A stretch of DNA of 64,000 bases from Bathynomus jamesi (GCA_023014485.1 JAJOZX010009437.1:72501-136500); one strand, 5' to 3'. Numbered from the stretch's first letter, positions 32,466-43,995 are shown. Notes: generated by a model not told the origin, from the letters alone. Numbers and translations: made by a program.

Positions 32466-32856
32466 ATAATATTGCATGTGCGCATGTGCGTGTGCGCGCA
32501 CATATGTGTTTATACATAAAATTTAATGCTATTATTAAATTACTTATAGGCTATAACAATATTTTAGATAACGATGACGCACGTACGGGAGAGCTTCCGT
32601 TGTTATTACCTGACCATTAATATCGGTAATATAATAGATAGATAAAGGTACAAAATGGGAGATTTTGCCTTCATAAATTAATGATAATTTACGAAAGATA
32701 ATGTGATTAAAATGCCTTTAAAAAAAATGATTTAAATTCCATTTACTAAAAGGTGATTTATAGGCTTTATAGCCCATATACAGTGTACGAAAACCCATGC
32801 ATGCACTCACAGCCCACACCTGTTCGTACACACACACACACACACACATATATATA
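32463..32856. other. No gene seen
   Basis: AT-rich DNA with a (GTGC)n-like patch near 32,478 and (CA)n at 32,828-32,850. Confidence 0.5.
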
Positions 32857-32931
32857 CAGGGTGTCCGGGCTTAAATGGCAATAAAGTACATTTATAATGT
32901 TTTATTTTATTGCCATTTAAGCCCGGACACC

Positions 32932-32934
<3 letters not shown>
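32857..32934. mobile_element. 78-bp mariner-type fold-back MITE
   Basis: CAGGGTGTCCGGGCTTAAAT and its exact reverse complement at the right end give arms of about 29 bp around a loop of about 20 bp. The tip matches mariner-type ends elsewhere in the window. Confidence 0.85.
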
Positions 32935-32936
<2 letters not shown>

Positions 32937-32985
<49 letters not shown>

Positions 32986-33061
32986 TCTAAAATCGCGCAA
33001 CCCAATGTATATAACGTTATATGCATTGGGTCGCGCAACTTTAAAAACTCTCTCTCTCTCT

Positions 33062-33111
<50 letters not shown>
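32937..33111. repeat. (TA)n blocks around a hairpin
   Basis: (TA)n at 32,937-32,982 and 33,065-33,111, (CT)n at 33,049-33,063, and between them a 50-bp hairpin (GCGCAACCCAATG facing CATTGGGTCGCGC). Confidence 0.85.
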
Positions 33112-33114
<3 letters not shown>

Positions 33115-33300
33115 TTTCATCTGCTCAACCGGTCAACTCTGGAACAATCTTCCTCAATCCATCTTTCCCCCTGTCTGTTACCTCCAATCTTTCAAACACA
33201 GAGTGTCCAGGCACCTCGAAAACCTTTGGCCCTTTTCTTCCTCTATGAGGCTGCAGCTTTTTTGCGGGCGTTTGTCCTTGGCCCGTCCTTCCTGCATAAT
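33112..33300 (+). pseudogene. LINE C-terminal fragment
   Basis: TFICSTGQLWNNLPQSIFPP then LQSFKHRVSRHLE: the W-N-x-LP ... FK..V...L block that ends CR1-like reverse transcriptase proteins. Only the last 60 residues survive. Confidence 0.5.
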
Positions 33301-33311
33301 ATATATATATG

Positions 33312-33987
33312 TTACAGTCAAAGTGTGTAACCAGCCACTTCGCGTAATGGCTGAAACTTTTAGTAAATTTGCGAAATGGCGGTTTCACTTGGTCATTTCG
33401 CGAAATGACTAAAATCTTCAGCCATTACGCGAAATGGCTGAAATTCCACCTTGGTCATTTCGTGAAATGGCTAAAATGACTTTTGTCATGAATTCATAGA
33501 AATAACAAACATCACAATAAAATTGGAAACCTTTATTTAACTAACTAAAGCTGCAAAAACATACATACATACATACATACATACACAGGTCTGTTCAAAT
33601 AGGTGAGAAACACTCTTCAAATACACATTTGAACACATTTGAATTTTCAATATAGAGGTTTTCAAATACTAACCGGGCCGTCAATGTTATCCCGATGTCC
33701 TGTTAGGTCAACTGTATGCCCTTGACAGTTGGTTAGGTTAAGTGTTATTTTCGTTAAAACTTACAAAAATAACACAACTTAACCTAACCATTTGTCAAAG
33801 GCATACAGTTGACCTAACCGGGCAAATGATCTTGTACGAAATGACCAAGGTGGAATTTCAGCTATTTCGCGTAATGGCTAAAGATTTTAGTCATTTCGCG
33901 AAATGACCAAGTGAAACAGCCATTTCGCGAAATGACTAAAAGTTTCAGCCATTACGCGAAGTTGCTGGTTACACACGTTGACTGTAA
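33312..33987. mobile_element. 676-bp fold-back with CGCGAAATG palindromes
   Basis: Inverted arms 33,312-33,475 and 33,825-33,987 (tips TTACAGTCAA(A/C)GTGTGTAACCAGC) contain repeated TCATTTCGCGAAATGAC palindromes. Nested inside is a second inverted pair (GGTCAACTGTATGCC ... GGCATACAGTTGACC, 33,706-33,822). Noncoding, possibly a MULE-type MITE. A relative of the inner arm is at 59,615-59,655. Confidence 0.8.
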
Positions 33988-34436
33988 TATATATATATTA
34001 TTCTTGACACTAGTATCAGTCAAGTATTTGGCAAATTATTTCATACTAAGAACTAATAAACTAAGTGCAAAACCTAGCAGACATAATCTAAATTAGTAGT
34101 GGAAATCGCAACTCTTATCCTTTCTTCGACATAAATCCTACTTCAGTTCAAATGTGTTAACAGTTTATCTTGAAGATTCTTATTACATAAAGCGTGCGGT
34201 GTGGCACGCCACATGCATACTTTGTAAGCATATATAGACAAAAGCAACGCAAAAGCCAAATATCTCGATGAATTAAAACCAAACCCCTCCCCCTACTGAG
34301 GGTCATTGGGCCCCCGTTCTTGCATAAAAATAAAAAAAGAAAAAAGGTCCTACAAAACTCGAAAGTTCACAAGTAAAGCAAAAACAAGTTACGAAATATT
34401 TAAAACGAACTCTCAGAATTAGGAGATTTTTGTCAT
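33988..34436. other. No gene seen
   Basis: AT-rich, nothing recognised. Confidence 0.5.
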
Positions 34437-34438
34437 TT

Positions 34439-34538
34439 TCATTAACCCTCATGAGCAACTATTTATGGGGGTCAAAACATTTAAAGAGTCATTAACCCTC
34501 ATGAGCAACTATTTATGGGGGTCAAAACATTTAAAGAG
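34439..34538. repeat. 50-bp tandem duplication with TTAACCCTCATGAG
   Basis: Two identical 50-bp units (34,439 and 34,489). Each starts TTAACCCTCATGAGC, like the end of a piggyBac-type element after a TTAA target. The downstream part to about 34,680 has GGGGTCATATAGACCCC. Confidence 0.7.
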
Positions 34539-34698
34539 ATGATAGTATTCGTTAAAGGTTTTTAAATATCAAATACAATTTTTTATTCTTGTGATTGTTT
34601 CATTACAGACTTTCTATAGCACCATTTTTTTAAGATTTTAGGCCTGGGGTCATATAGACCCCATGGTTCCAACAACGTAAGTAAATTGAACGTTCCTG

Positions 34699-34977
34699 AT
34701 GAGGATTAAATTAAGTCGTTTTCTCAAAAGACAATTAAAAAATGAAACGAAATTAACATCTCATGAATGTGATCGACAAAAGTTGATAAAATTGTCAATT
34801 TTGTTTTATATTATCAATAGTATAGAATTCTATATTCTTATACTGACTGAATTCTCGAAAAATGAATTTACACCGACTGAAGATTTTTTGACATTCGCGA
34901 AAGAGATAGTAAATATTAGGGATTCTGTCTCTAACAGTTTTAATATTGTTTCTCTTTTTACTAAGGTTCCTCTAGAC
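34699..34977 (+). pseudogene. Penelope-like reverse transcriptase fragment
   Basis: Open for 93 codons: LSRFLKRQLKNET, then EDFLTFAKEIVNIRDSV, then FNIVSLFTKVPLD. The last block resembles the FDVVSLFTNVP motif of Penelope-like retroelements. It is cut at 34,978 by a MITE. Only the first part of the catalytic domain is present. Confidence 0.5.
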
Positions 34978-35247
34978 CAGAGGTTCCTAACCTTTTCTGG
35001 ATGAAGGTACCACAATGACATCTGTTCTTTCGCGGCAACCTGGGGGATTTTTGTCTCACATTGTTCAATACCCAGTTCCACACCCGCCCCCAACCCCCTG
35101 AAAAAAAAGACACGTAGCTTCAAACTGAGATTATAAGATTTCCATACAGATGTAATCAATGGCGAATGTTTTGCTTCACTAACTTTTGAATTTTCAATGT
35201 ACTTATTTTTGCCATTTTTTGTGAAATTTTGAGGCACGCCAGTTAGG
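34978..35247. mobile_element. hAT-type MITE (CAGAGGTTCCTAACC)
   Basis: Left end CAGAGGTTCCTAACCTTTTC; right part GAGGCACGCCAGTTAGG is a degenerate match to the inverted end. Noncoding. Right tip probably lost where the next LINE begins. Confidence 0.5.
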
Positions 35248-36900
35248 AAATACATCAGCACATATTCATACCAACACTGTATTATTCCTGACATATGGAA
35301 ACAAGGTAAAATTATTACACTACTCAAACCAAGCAAAAATCCGACAGAACCAGCTTCCTATAGACCCATTACTTTACTATGCACACCTTCCAAAGTAACA
35401 GAAAGACTAATCTTACAAATCACCAACCCACACGTACCACTATCGCCTACTCAACATGGATTCAGACCTCACCACTCAACCGCGACATTACTCACTAACC
35501 TCACGCAGCACATCATGGATGGTATCAACTCCAGACGACCAGCTCAACGTACACTATTAGCAACAATAGACATTAGTAAAGCATTTGATGCTATCCTACG
35601 CTTCCCTCTCATAAACAAAATACTCAACACAAACATGCACAATAACACCAAAAGGTGGCTGAGCAACTATCTTTCAGGAAGATACTCACATGTCACATTT
35701 AATGGCAAGTCATCCAAAAACAAGCTTTTTCCGAACGGGGTCCCTCAAGGCTCTGTTCTCTCACCAACACTCTTGAACTTATACATGCATGACATTCCAA
35801 CACCCATTGATAACAAGCTTACCTTATCATCATATGCAGATGACATCACTCTAACATCCACCCACAACAACATCGACACTGCTACAAATAACCTACAAAC
35901 ATACATAAACAGTATACATGACTGGCTCACACACAATAGACTCAAAGTAGCACCCACAAAATCAACCATCACCTTGCTAACAAGCAACCACAAAAGAACA
36001 CCAGATAACTCCACAGCTTACACTGAACAACACCAATATTCCACACACTCGCAGGACCACATTCATGACATTAGGGTACTAACAGGCACAAACTTTGGAC
36101 ACTAGCAGGAAACAACATCACTCATATACAAACAATATATTCGCTCAGTTATGGACTATGCTAGCCCATGCTGGGCACCCATTATCTCAAACACACACAC
36201 AAACACCTTACAGACAATACAAAACAACGCACTTCGTATCATTACAGGATGTACTCAAACAACACCAATAGAACACATGCACACAGAAACAAAAATACTG
36301 AAAGTTAGGAAACATTTAGACATGAGGGGAACACAATTCATGGCAGCAGCGACAACTAACCCACAACACTCTTGCCACTACATGTACAATCATGCACCAA
36401 CACCTCACACCATTAAGGTAACACCGGAGAGACATTATAACCAAATACTCCATTCCATACCACGCCCCACAGACATCACACAGTACAGAAAACACATACA
36501 CACAAACACCTAACCCACAAAGCACTGACACGACTCGGTCCGAATGTGGTCCTAGGTGTGAAGCCGCCACCCATTGATAGGTCAGAGACCAGCCTGAGTA
36601 GATCGGATCGAGTTAACTTAGCTCGATTCCGATGTGGACATCACCTCAACTTACAGACATATAAACACAGACTAGACAACTCCACAGACGACACCTGCCA
36701 CCTGTGCCAGGACACACCACAAACAATTGAACACATTATGACAGACTGTACCGCTCTAGCACAACATAGAACACAACACATCACTAGTGCGCTGAACCTC
36801 TGGTCCACTCCGGAGAGGGCGATCGGTTACGTGCGTGCCGCCGGCTTGCTCGATCAGGGTGGGTTGATCGGCTAACCAACAACAACAACAACAACAACTA
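35248..36900 (+). pseudogene. Jockey/I-group-like LINE, 5'-truncated, with CCHC end
   Basis: Frame open from 35,248 to 36,103: IIPDIWKQGKIITLLKPSK, YRPITLL, QHGFRPHHST, ATIDISKAFDAI, NGVPQGSVLSPTLLNLY and LSSYADDITL with the catalytic Asp pair intact. A frameshift leads to RSVMDYASPCWAP and QNNALRIITGC (36,118-36,513). After another shift, 36,546-36,875 has LARFRCGHHLNLQTY and a CHLC ... HIMTDC zinc knuckle. It ends in (CAA)n at 36,878-36,898, a normal LINE 3' tail. Frameshifts make it defective. Confidence 0.85.
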
Positions 36901-37252
36901 CAGCTGCCTTAATACTTACTTTAAGCTCACGAGCCACCTAGATTTTCAGTGCACCTTCACAAATTTGGACTCGCTGGCTTTGGATGTGAAGCTCAAGCTT
37001 AAACTATTTATAGTTGTATTTTTGTAAATTTATAGTCTCATTGGCTTTTCCTCGATTTCACAAAAAGAGTATGAAATTTTGTATAAGCGTGGTGTGACTA
37101 AAACTTACAGTAAACTTCGGTTTTACCTTAATTTTAGTCTTCAAACAGTCATGTAGCAATTGTTTCAAAACAAATCTGTTTAATACAGTTTGAAATTATA
37201 GATTATACCGTAATTATGTGGAAGACAACCTTGATTTTGTAAATTTACATCC
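36901..37252. other. No gene seen
   Basis: AT-rich flank of the nested hAT. Confidence 0.5.
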
Positions 37253-38109
37253 TCTATATCCAGGGGTGCAGTGCCAATTTTATAGGTGCCGGAGCTCTGG
37301 TGGGCCTGACAAAAGCCTGCCATTTCCTATCCTGTTTCTATATATGCCACACGATGACTAAGTATTTCGTGTTTGCACTCACTAATTACCAAAGCTGGGC
37401 ACAAACCGTTAATCCGTTAATCGTTAATTAACGAAGTTAACTTTTTTGTTAACGATTTAACTTTTAAGTTAACTTTGAAAATCATTATCGGACTAATTAA
37501 CTTCCGTTACATTTAACTTCCGTTAACTCTAGTCCGTTAACCCAAAAAATTCATGAATAAACGTTTAAAAGTTTCTATTATTTTCAGTGCTGAGCAGGTG
37601 CGCAATTAATCCGCCACTGTTAATAGTGATGAACGAATTTCCATTTCCGCAGTGCAAAATCAGGCGATATATTTGTTTCCGTCGCCACAATTTGTGTCTT
37701 ACCAAATATGGTAGTTATTTATGGCATTGGTTTGAGCAAAACATGGTCGACTGTAAAATCAGGCGGAAAGATTTGCCATTTGAGTTGAATGTTTCAACTT
37801 CTTTCAAGAAATATCACGAGCATTTTAAGGCACTTTCAATAATATATATGTAACAATTACAACAAATAACTACATTCGTTTCATTTGCAGTCTGTCTCTT
37901 GCTCAACATGTTTGTGCTAGTGAATATTTAAAAATAATCGTTGTCAAGTAAGTCATGTATATTTATAATATGTCTGTGAGTACCTTATTAGTAGTCTCCA
38001 TGATACATTTCAAGAACCATAAAACTGATCAGGTAAGATTTCAATTCTCATGTCACTTTGATGACATAAATTAAGTCAATTGATGTCTTACAATGGGAGC
38101 GTTTTCACC

Positions 38110-38520
38110 TTAACCCTTTATGTCCTGGCGGTACTTCTAGGTACCACATCTTTAAAATCTCCATAATTATTTTTCTACCCGGTTGATCCTGCCGGTACTT
38201 TCAAGTCCCAATGTGAATTAGTTTCTTTATGAGATAATAGATGGCGTTGAGAAGTAAATGTGAGCGTGTGGCGCCAGAGGCTGTTTACTCTTTAGTATCT
38301 CTGCTGTGAAGACCGAAGAAATTTCAGTGCAATTACTTCCCGAATATTCTGTGCCATATCTGTTCCAAATAACAAAGGTAAGGGTTATTTTATTTTTTAT
38401 CTTGTTCTTGAAATGTTCAAGAATGCTTCAAACAATTGTTGTTCTTGTTTATTATTTTTAAGTGTGAAATAATAAAGGATTTATTGAGTCAACTTCTAAG
38501 TACCAACAGGACAAAAGGGG
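38110..38520. mobile_element. piggyBac-like MITE
   Basis: Left side TTAA then CCCTTTATGTCCTGG and GGTACTTCTAGGTACC; right side, inverted, CCCTTTTGTCCTGTTGGTACTT. TTAA is present on the left only. Noncoding. Contains at 38,176-38,197 a 22-bp match to the 5' start of small-subunit rRNA (see findings). Confidence 0.55.
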
Positions 38521-38609
38521 CATAAGTCTACATCGTTTTCTTTTGGTTTTCTTTCAATTTTATGGATGACTATTTTAATTTATGTGGAAATATTTGAACT
38601 TGAACTCAT

Positions 38610-38957
38610 GTGTTTACACAAGATTGCGCTTGCGCTTTGCAACATTGCAGCAGAAGCCACAGATCACTCAAGGGCAAGGCCCAGAACTTGGTCAAGACCT
38701 GGCTGGAGACCAACTCCAAGGACTTGCTGACAGATGCTGCCTTCTTGGGTGAGCAAGTGTTGGTGGACTTGTTCATCAAGTTCAACACAGCCATCCCCTC
38801 CAGTGCTGCAGTGGAGCGTTTGTTCTCTATGGGCAAGGACATCCTGAGGGCCAAGAGATCATCCCTGTCTGATGAAAACTTTGATATGCTAATTTTCATG
38901 AAGGGCAACATGCATCTCATGGACAAAATGGAGAACGAGAAGAAGAGGGAAAATTAA
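38610..38957 (+). pseudogene. hAT transposase dimerisation end (inner element)
   Basis: 115 codons open: NLVKTWLETNSKDLL, VDLFIKFNTAIPSSAAVERL and FSMGKDILRAKRSSLSDENF, then LIFMKGN. This P-S-S-A-x-x-E-R-x-F-S...K/R-x-x-L block is the hAT C-terminal dimerisation region. Catalytic part missing. Confidence 0.85.
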
Positions 38958-39257
38958 ATTATATATATATTGTGTTTTTCATTTTTTTTATAATAAAAGT
39001 TAACGTTAACGGTTTATCGGTAACTTCCGTTACATGTTTAACGAATTAACGGATTAACGGTTAACGAAGTTAACTTTTTGGTTAACGGATTAGCGGTTAA
39101 CGAAGTTAACTTTTTGGTTAACGGTGCCCACCACTGCTAATTACCATAAAATAAATATAATTATCAAGCAAATAAAGAAAAAAGAGCAATCATGTATTTT
39201 ATCAATTTAAGAAGTTAAAACTACTTAGTGCTTACCAAATACCACCAGTGGGAAGTT

Positions 39258-39932
39258 TCACAATAATTTCCACAAAGGGTCAGGCGTGATATGTTTTCGG
39301 GGGTCTGAAGCAACTCTTGTCCTGGTGTCATCTGCCGATCTGTGGTACCGCAGCCATGATATGGCATATGGCTCAGGATTCCACTGAACTAGAGGAGGTC
39401 CATGTAGTTTAACAAACATAAGCGCTGATACATGATTTATGAGAATTCTTGAGCGTGTTGTTGTTATTATCAAGTTCATGTGACTGAATCCCCTCTCACA
39501 CTCAGCAGTACTAATAGGAATAACTTGTGAACAGCTCAGTAATGGGTGTAAATCTTGGGGGATGCGGCGCCCATGATCTTCCACATAGTCTCTAAAGGCA
39601 TTTAGTACAGAGTAAGAAGAAAGCTTAAACCTCTTACAGAGAGATGAGATTTCAGCTTCTCCGTAATTAGGTGGTATTTCATCAGGCCAGTAGTCTTTTT
39701 CAAGGACATACATTTCATTTAGCAGTGATTTATACATACTTTGAGGTTCAGAAGTTTGAGAACCTTTCATGGATGTTGTCGTGAACATACGGTGCTGCAA
39801 ATTGTTCACAAGACTAGTAAGAAACTGTTGATAATTAATGGAGACAATTTTTTTGTTGCTTGTTATGGTAATTCCTCCAAACTTCTTCTTGCAGAGGTGC
39901 CGGAGCGGCGCTCCGGCACGCTCCGGCAGCAC
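39258..39932 (-). pseudogene. hAT transposase C-terminal third (outer element)
   Basis: 224 codons open from inside the right tip to the stop at 39,258. SIPISTAECERGFSHMN-like block (PISTAECERGFS), RSRILINHVSALMFV and the tail LHGPPLVQWNPEPY identify the hAT dimerisation domain of the ZMYM/KIAA1586-like group. The frame begins in the terminal repeat, so the 5' two-thirds of the gene were deleted. Confidence 0.85.
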
Positions 39933-39950
39933 TGCACCCCTGTCTATATC

Positions 39951-40286
39951 TTTAACCTCAGAGAATCAACATCATTTTAATAACCTCAACATTATGCAAG
40001 TTATTCACCTTTAGCCGTTTTCTAAATTCATGAGAATTCATCATTTTTAAGGATGTTCGATACTTGTCGATCCTTTCATAGTAATTCACTTTTATTCCAT
40101 CTCAGACGATGTTTGAATAATAGCCGCATGATTACGCGTCTGTTAAGAGATTATACTTCAATATTTAGGAACTTCACAAGGCCATCATTTTTTTAACCTA
40201 CCCCAAAGCTAGTCGGAAAATTTTTTTAAATTTGCTGTTTAAATCGTTGCAAACACTCCATAATGAAACTCAGTAATTAGGCAAGT
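39951..40286. other. No gene seen
   Basis: AT-rich DNA right of the nested hATs. Confidence 0.5.
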
Positions 40287-40386
40287 GATAGGCCTACGTT
40301 GTGGCCGATGTTGTAACACCGGTTTTCTTCAGTCAGCGAAATTAAGCGACATTAGGTCCGGAGAGTAGTTGGATGGGAGACCATTA
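40287..40386 (+). mobile_element. 5S rRNA-derived SINE, copy 2 (head only)
   Basis: GATAGGCCTACGTTGTGGCC, CAGCGAAATTAAGCGACATT and AGTTGGATGGGAGACC keep the 5S internal promoter order. It stops after the box C and meets (TA)n. Confidence 0.7.
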
Positions 40387-40399
40387 TTTACCTCTAAAC

Positions 40400-40431
<32 letters not shown>

Positions 40432-40434
<3 letters not shown>

Positions 40435-41326
40435 GGCGTCCCAAAAAAATGTATACACACTTTAAATACTTATAAAGGCAGTGTTTATTAAAATACATTT
40501 CATTTTCAAAATGTAATAGAATCTACAGACATTATTTAATTGTTTTGTCAACGCCTGTTTTCAAACTGACGTCCGTTCTGGTCCAGGCATTGCTGATAAC
40601 GCGAAGCAATGGAATCGCAAACATCACGAAACATTTCGTTTGGTATTTGTGTGCATTCTCGTTCAATGGCTGCTCTTAATTCAGCGACTGTTGCAGGTTT
40701 TATAGCGTAGATTTTGTCTTTTAAGTATCCCCATAAAAAAGTCTAGTGGTGTGAGGTCTGGTGAACGCGGAGGGTATTCCACGAAACCCCTTCGTCCAAT
40801 CCACATCCACATCGTGCCAAGTACCACTCGCAATACTCCACTCTTCGGTCCGGATCATCTTCATTAATAGCATGGACTAATCTTGGAATGTAACTTTTCC
40901 ATTGACAGCGCAAAATGCGTTGGACAGACGATTCTGAAATTCCTACCTCACGACTCGCTTGCCGCACAGATTTTCTTGGACTTTGGTGATACGTTTCCAG
41001 TACTCTTTCTTGCTTTGTGGGGCTTGTCGATGTCCGTGGTCTTCCGGAACGCTTCTTGTGGACATTCTGAACAGTTCCATCGGCTTCAAACTTATCTCTA
41101 ATTCGAGTGATGGTAAGTCGCGTTGGTGGATCTGTTTGAAACCCTCCTAAACTGTCTTTGCACTTCAACTGCGTTTTCACACTTCCAGTAGCATTTTAGA
41201 ATGAATTTCCTTTGTTCAAAGCTTAGTCTGACTGCCATTATTAATTCTAATGGGTTTAACTTGGAAAGAAAGAAACATCAATTGAGCTATCAGCTGTTAA
41301 AGTGTGTATACATTTTTTGGGACGCC

Positions 41327-41329
<3 letters not shown>
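40432..41329 (-). mobile_element. mariner-type element with catalytic deletion
   Basis: 898 bp; tips CAGGGCGTCCCAAAAAA(A)TG with GTATACACACTTTAA, nearly identical at both ends; (TA)n on each side. Interior encodes the transposase N-terminal domain and, after a deletion, its extreme C terminus. Confidence 0.9.
40743..41180 (-). pseudogene. mariner-type transposase, DUF4817/helix-turn-helix part
   Basis: 145 codons: [53 protein letters not shown] and [18 protein letters not shown]. These are the N-terminal DNA-binding blocks of DUF4817-type mariner transposases. After RCGCG the frame jumps to remains of the C terminus (40,740-40,560 in other frames); the segment with all catalytic Asp residues is gone. 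Confidence 0.8.

Positions 41330-41331
<2 letters not shown>

Positions 41332-41382
<51 letters not shown>
41332..41382. repeat. (TA)n microsatellite
   Basis: About 25 TA units between mariner and SINE-B. Confidence 0.95.
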
Positions 41383-41388
<6 letters not shown>

Positions 41389-41626
41389 CAAACACGTAGT
41401 ATAATGTACGGCATGCGGGAGGTGCCCCCTTGGGGCATTTGTTTCTGCGCGTATGTAGAGGAATTACGGCATTTGATTGAGTGAGGCCCATGGTGTAATG
41501 GTATCATATCTGACCGGCAATCGGAAGATCCCGGGTTCGATTCCCGGGTGGTTACCTCATTTTTTCATTTTCGTTCTCTCTCTCATCTTGCGCGGAATAT
41601 TCTCCTATACAAGCGTCGTTCTTACG

Positions 41627-41638
<12 letters not shown>
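41383..41638 (+). mobile_element. SINE-B, copy 7 (single)
   Basis: Leader with GGTGCCCCCTTGGGGCA, tRNA-like TGGTGTAATGGTATCATATC and GGTTCGATTCCCGGG, tail CTCATCTTGCGCGG ... GTCGTTCTTACG. The only SINE-B here without an inverted partner. (TA)n on both sides. Confidence 0.8.
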
Positions 41639-41679
<41 letters not shown>

Positions 41680-42129
41680 GATCTGTGTGATATGAAACCT
41701 GCCTTCTTCTTAAAACTATATTTTGAATATACTTGTATACAGTATACAGTAAGTCCTCTTTATACGTGAATTCGATTTATGCGGATTCGCTTATACACGA
41801 TCGACAAAATAGAGAACGTTATTTGGTATACCGTGTAGGGTGACCAGACGTCCTGCATTTAGAGTTTCTGTCCCGCAAAAAACATTGACCAATGCGGGAC
41901 AATGCAATGTTCCGCATTCTTGTATTTATGCAATTTTCGTACAAATGAAATGTAATTTGTATTCATTATCGTAGATCTGGCATCCGCGCATCCCCTCATA
42001 AATATTTTAAAACGTTTTTGAAACCTCCATTACGACAGACCTTGACGGCCGACGCTCATCAGTTAAAATTTTGAATTATAATCGTGTTGACGTGCTATTT
42101 AATTGTCAGAGTACCCATACATTTTAAAA

Positions 42130-43995
42130 ATGACTTCAAAAAGAACGTGCACTTTCAATGAAGATTTAGAAAAAGAATATCCTTTTATTAAAAAAGCAAA
42201 GAGTGAGAGCATGGTGAAATGTATTAAATGTTTTTCTACTTTTTCAATTGCAAGTGGTGGGAAATGTGACATTAAACGTCATTTAAACTCTACTAAGCAT
42301 AAACAAGCTGATGTCTGCGCTTCATCAATTAGGCCTTTGACAACGTTTTTACAGAGTAAAGATTTTGATGAAGAGAAAAAAGTGTATCAGTAGCTGAAGG
42401 AACTTGGACTTACCATTCAGTCAAACACAACCTATCTTTTCGATCAACAGACTGCACTTCAAAACTAATCAGAAGATGCTTCAATAAGACATTTTCTTGC
42501 GCTCGTACTAAAACAGAAGCAATTTTAACTAATGTCTTTCAACCTGATGTTCTCTAATCATTAAAAGACGACCTTTCACTTTCCATCTGCATAACAATTT
42601 ACAGTGATTGTACGAACCATGGAAATGTCAAAGTATGCCTTTTATTGTTTAGGTATTTTTTACCGACAAAGGGAGTTAAGGTAAAAATCCTAGAGGTGAC
42701 AAGTTTAGCTGGAGAGACATCTGAAATAATATTCAATTTCATACACAGAACTTTAGATTCTCATCAGCTGACAAATAAAATACTGGCATTATGTGCTGAC
42801 AATACAAACACTAACTTTGGGGGTCATCAAGAGGTGGCAAAAATAATGTTTTCTTCAGGCTACAGCAAAGTTTGGGTAGGAAATTAATTGGTGTCAATTG
42901 TCCAGCCCATATCTTGAATAACTGCATGAAAAGTTCATGTGACTATCTGCCTATTGATGTGGAAGTGATAGTTGTGAAAATCTACTCATTCTTTTACATT
43001 TATACAGTCAGAGTGGAAGAACTGAAAGATATATGTGATTTTGTTGGCGTGGAGTTTCAAAATATATTAGGATACAGTAAAACCAGGTGGCTGGCTTTGA
43101 GGCCAGCCGTCGAGTGGGTTCTTCGGCTATTCAAACCTTTGAAAGTGTATTTTCAGTCTCATGAAAAATGTTCTACTATTCTCAGACAGTTTTTTGAGAA
43201 CCCTTATGCTGAGGCATTTCTGTATTTTGTACACAGAGTTCATTATTCCATGATTGCATCCTAAAAGTTGAATCTCAAAAAGCTTCCTTGCCAGAAATAG
43301 CCTGTATTCTTAAGGACTTAAAGCTAAAATTAACTGAAAGAAAACAGGATTCATATTTACCCTTAACTGTAGATAAAATGTTAAAGGATCTAGAGAGACA
43401 AGGAAAGGATATAGAAAATTTCAAAAATACAGCTTCTTCATTCTATGCTATGTGTGTAGAATATTTGAATGAGTGGTGTCAGCATTTTGAAGAAGTAAAA
43501 TTTTTAATTGGATTCTTCTTCGCAATTTAATCTCCTGGAGTGAAGTTAAAGAAAGCATCGAATTCATTCTTGAAAGGAAGTCCGATTTCCCTTTAAATGA
43601 CAGTGAACTATTTGATGAAGTAACTTGGGTAAAAAATTTCGTAACATCAGAAAGAATTAAAGAATGGAATGACACGGAACTGGAAGTTGACAGTAGGTGG
43701 GTAGAAATATTTACACATTTCAAGAGTCAGAAAATTCCCTTTGAAAACATTTCCAAGGTAGGGCCTAATAGAATTATGTTTGAGTTTACCTGGATCAAAT
43801 GCTCCAACAGAGAGGGTATTTTCCATAATGAATAACTTTTGGACAGAAGAAAAAAGTCGGTTAAATATAAATACTCTAAAAGCAGCGTTATTAACGATAT
43901 GTCATTACGAGATGAGTTGCCTTGAATTTTGTGAATATCTGAACAAAGAAATACCTCTCCTTAAGAAAATACATTCCAGTGCCAAGTACAATTAA
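42130..43995 (+). pseudogene. hAT transposase (ZMYM/DUF4371-like), several breaks
   Basis: Start 42,130: MTSKRTCTFNEDLEKEYPFI, zinc finger VKCIKCFSTF ... DIKRHLNSTKHKQ (C-x2-C, H-x4-H), stop after KKVYQ. Then FLPTKGVKVKILEVTS and ALCADNTNTNFGG (42,645-42,887), VNCPAHILNNCM and YSKTRWLALRPAVEW (42,872-43,264), a middle block (43,288-43,530), and the dimerisation end LPGSNAPTERVFSIMNNFW with SRLNINTLKAALL (43,780-43,995). The order is complete, so this is a full-length gene broken by at least five stops or frameshifts. Confidence 0.85.

Larger units (their letters stand above)
37390..39136 (+). mobile_element. Inner hAT element
   Basis: Tips CAAAGCTGGGCAC and, inverted, CAGTGGTGGGCAC; both followed by many GTTAAC/GTTAACG repeats. 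Perfect 8-bp duplication CTAATTAC at 37,382-37,389 and 39,137-39,144. Encodes a broken transposase: a weak BED-like start (37,587-37,853, STSFKKYHEHF) and a dimerisation end (38,610-38,957), separated by noncoding DNA and a piggyBac-like insert. Confidence 0.92.
37261..39942 (-). mobile_element. Outer hAT element (host of a nested hAT)
   Basis: Tips CAGGGGTGCAGTGCC / CAGGGGTGCAGTGCTGCC inverted. Perfect 8-bp duplication TCTATATC at 37,253-37,260 and 39,943-39,950. Without the inserted 37,390-39,136 segment the element is only about 935 bp: right tip, the C-terminal third of a transposase, and left tip. So it was a deletion copy before it was hit. Confidence 0.92.
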
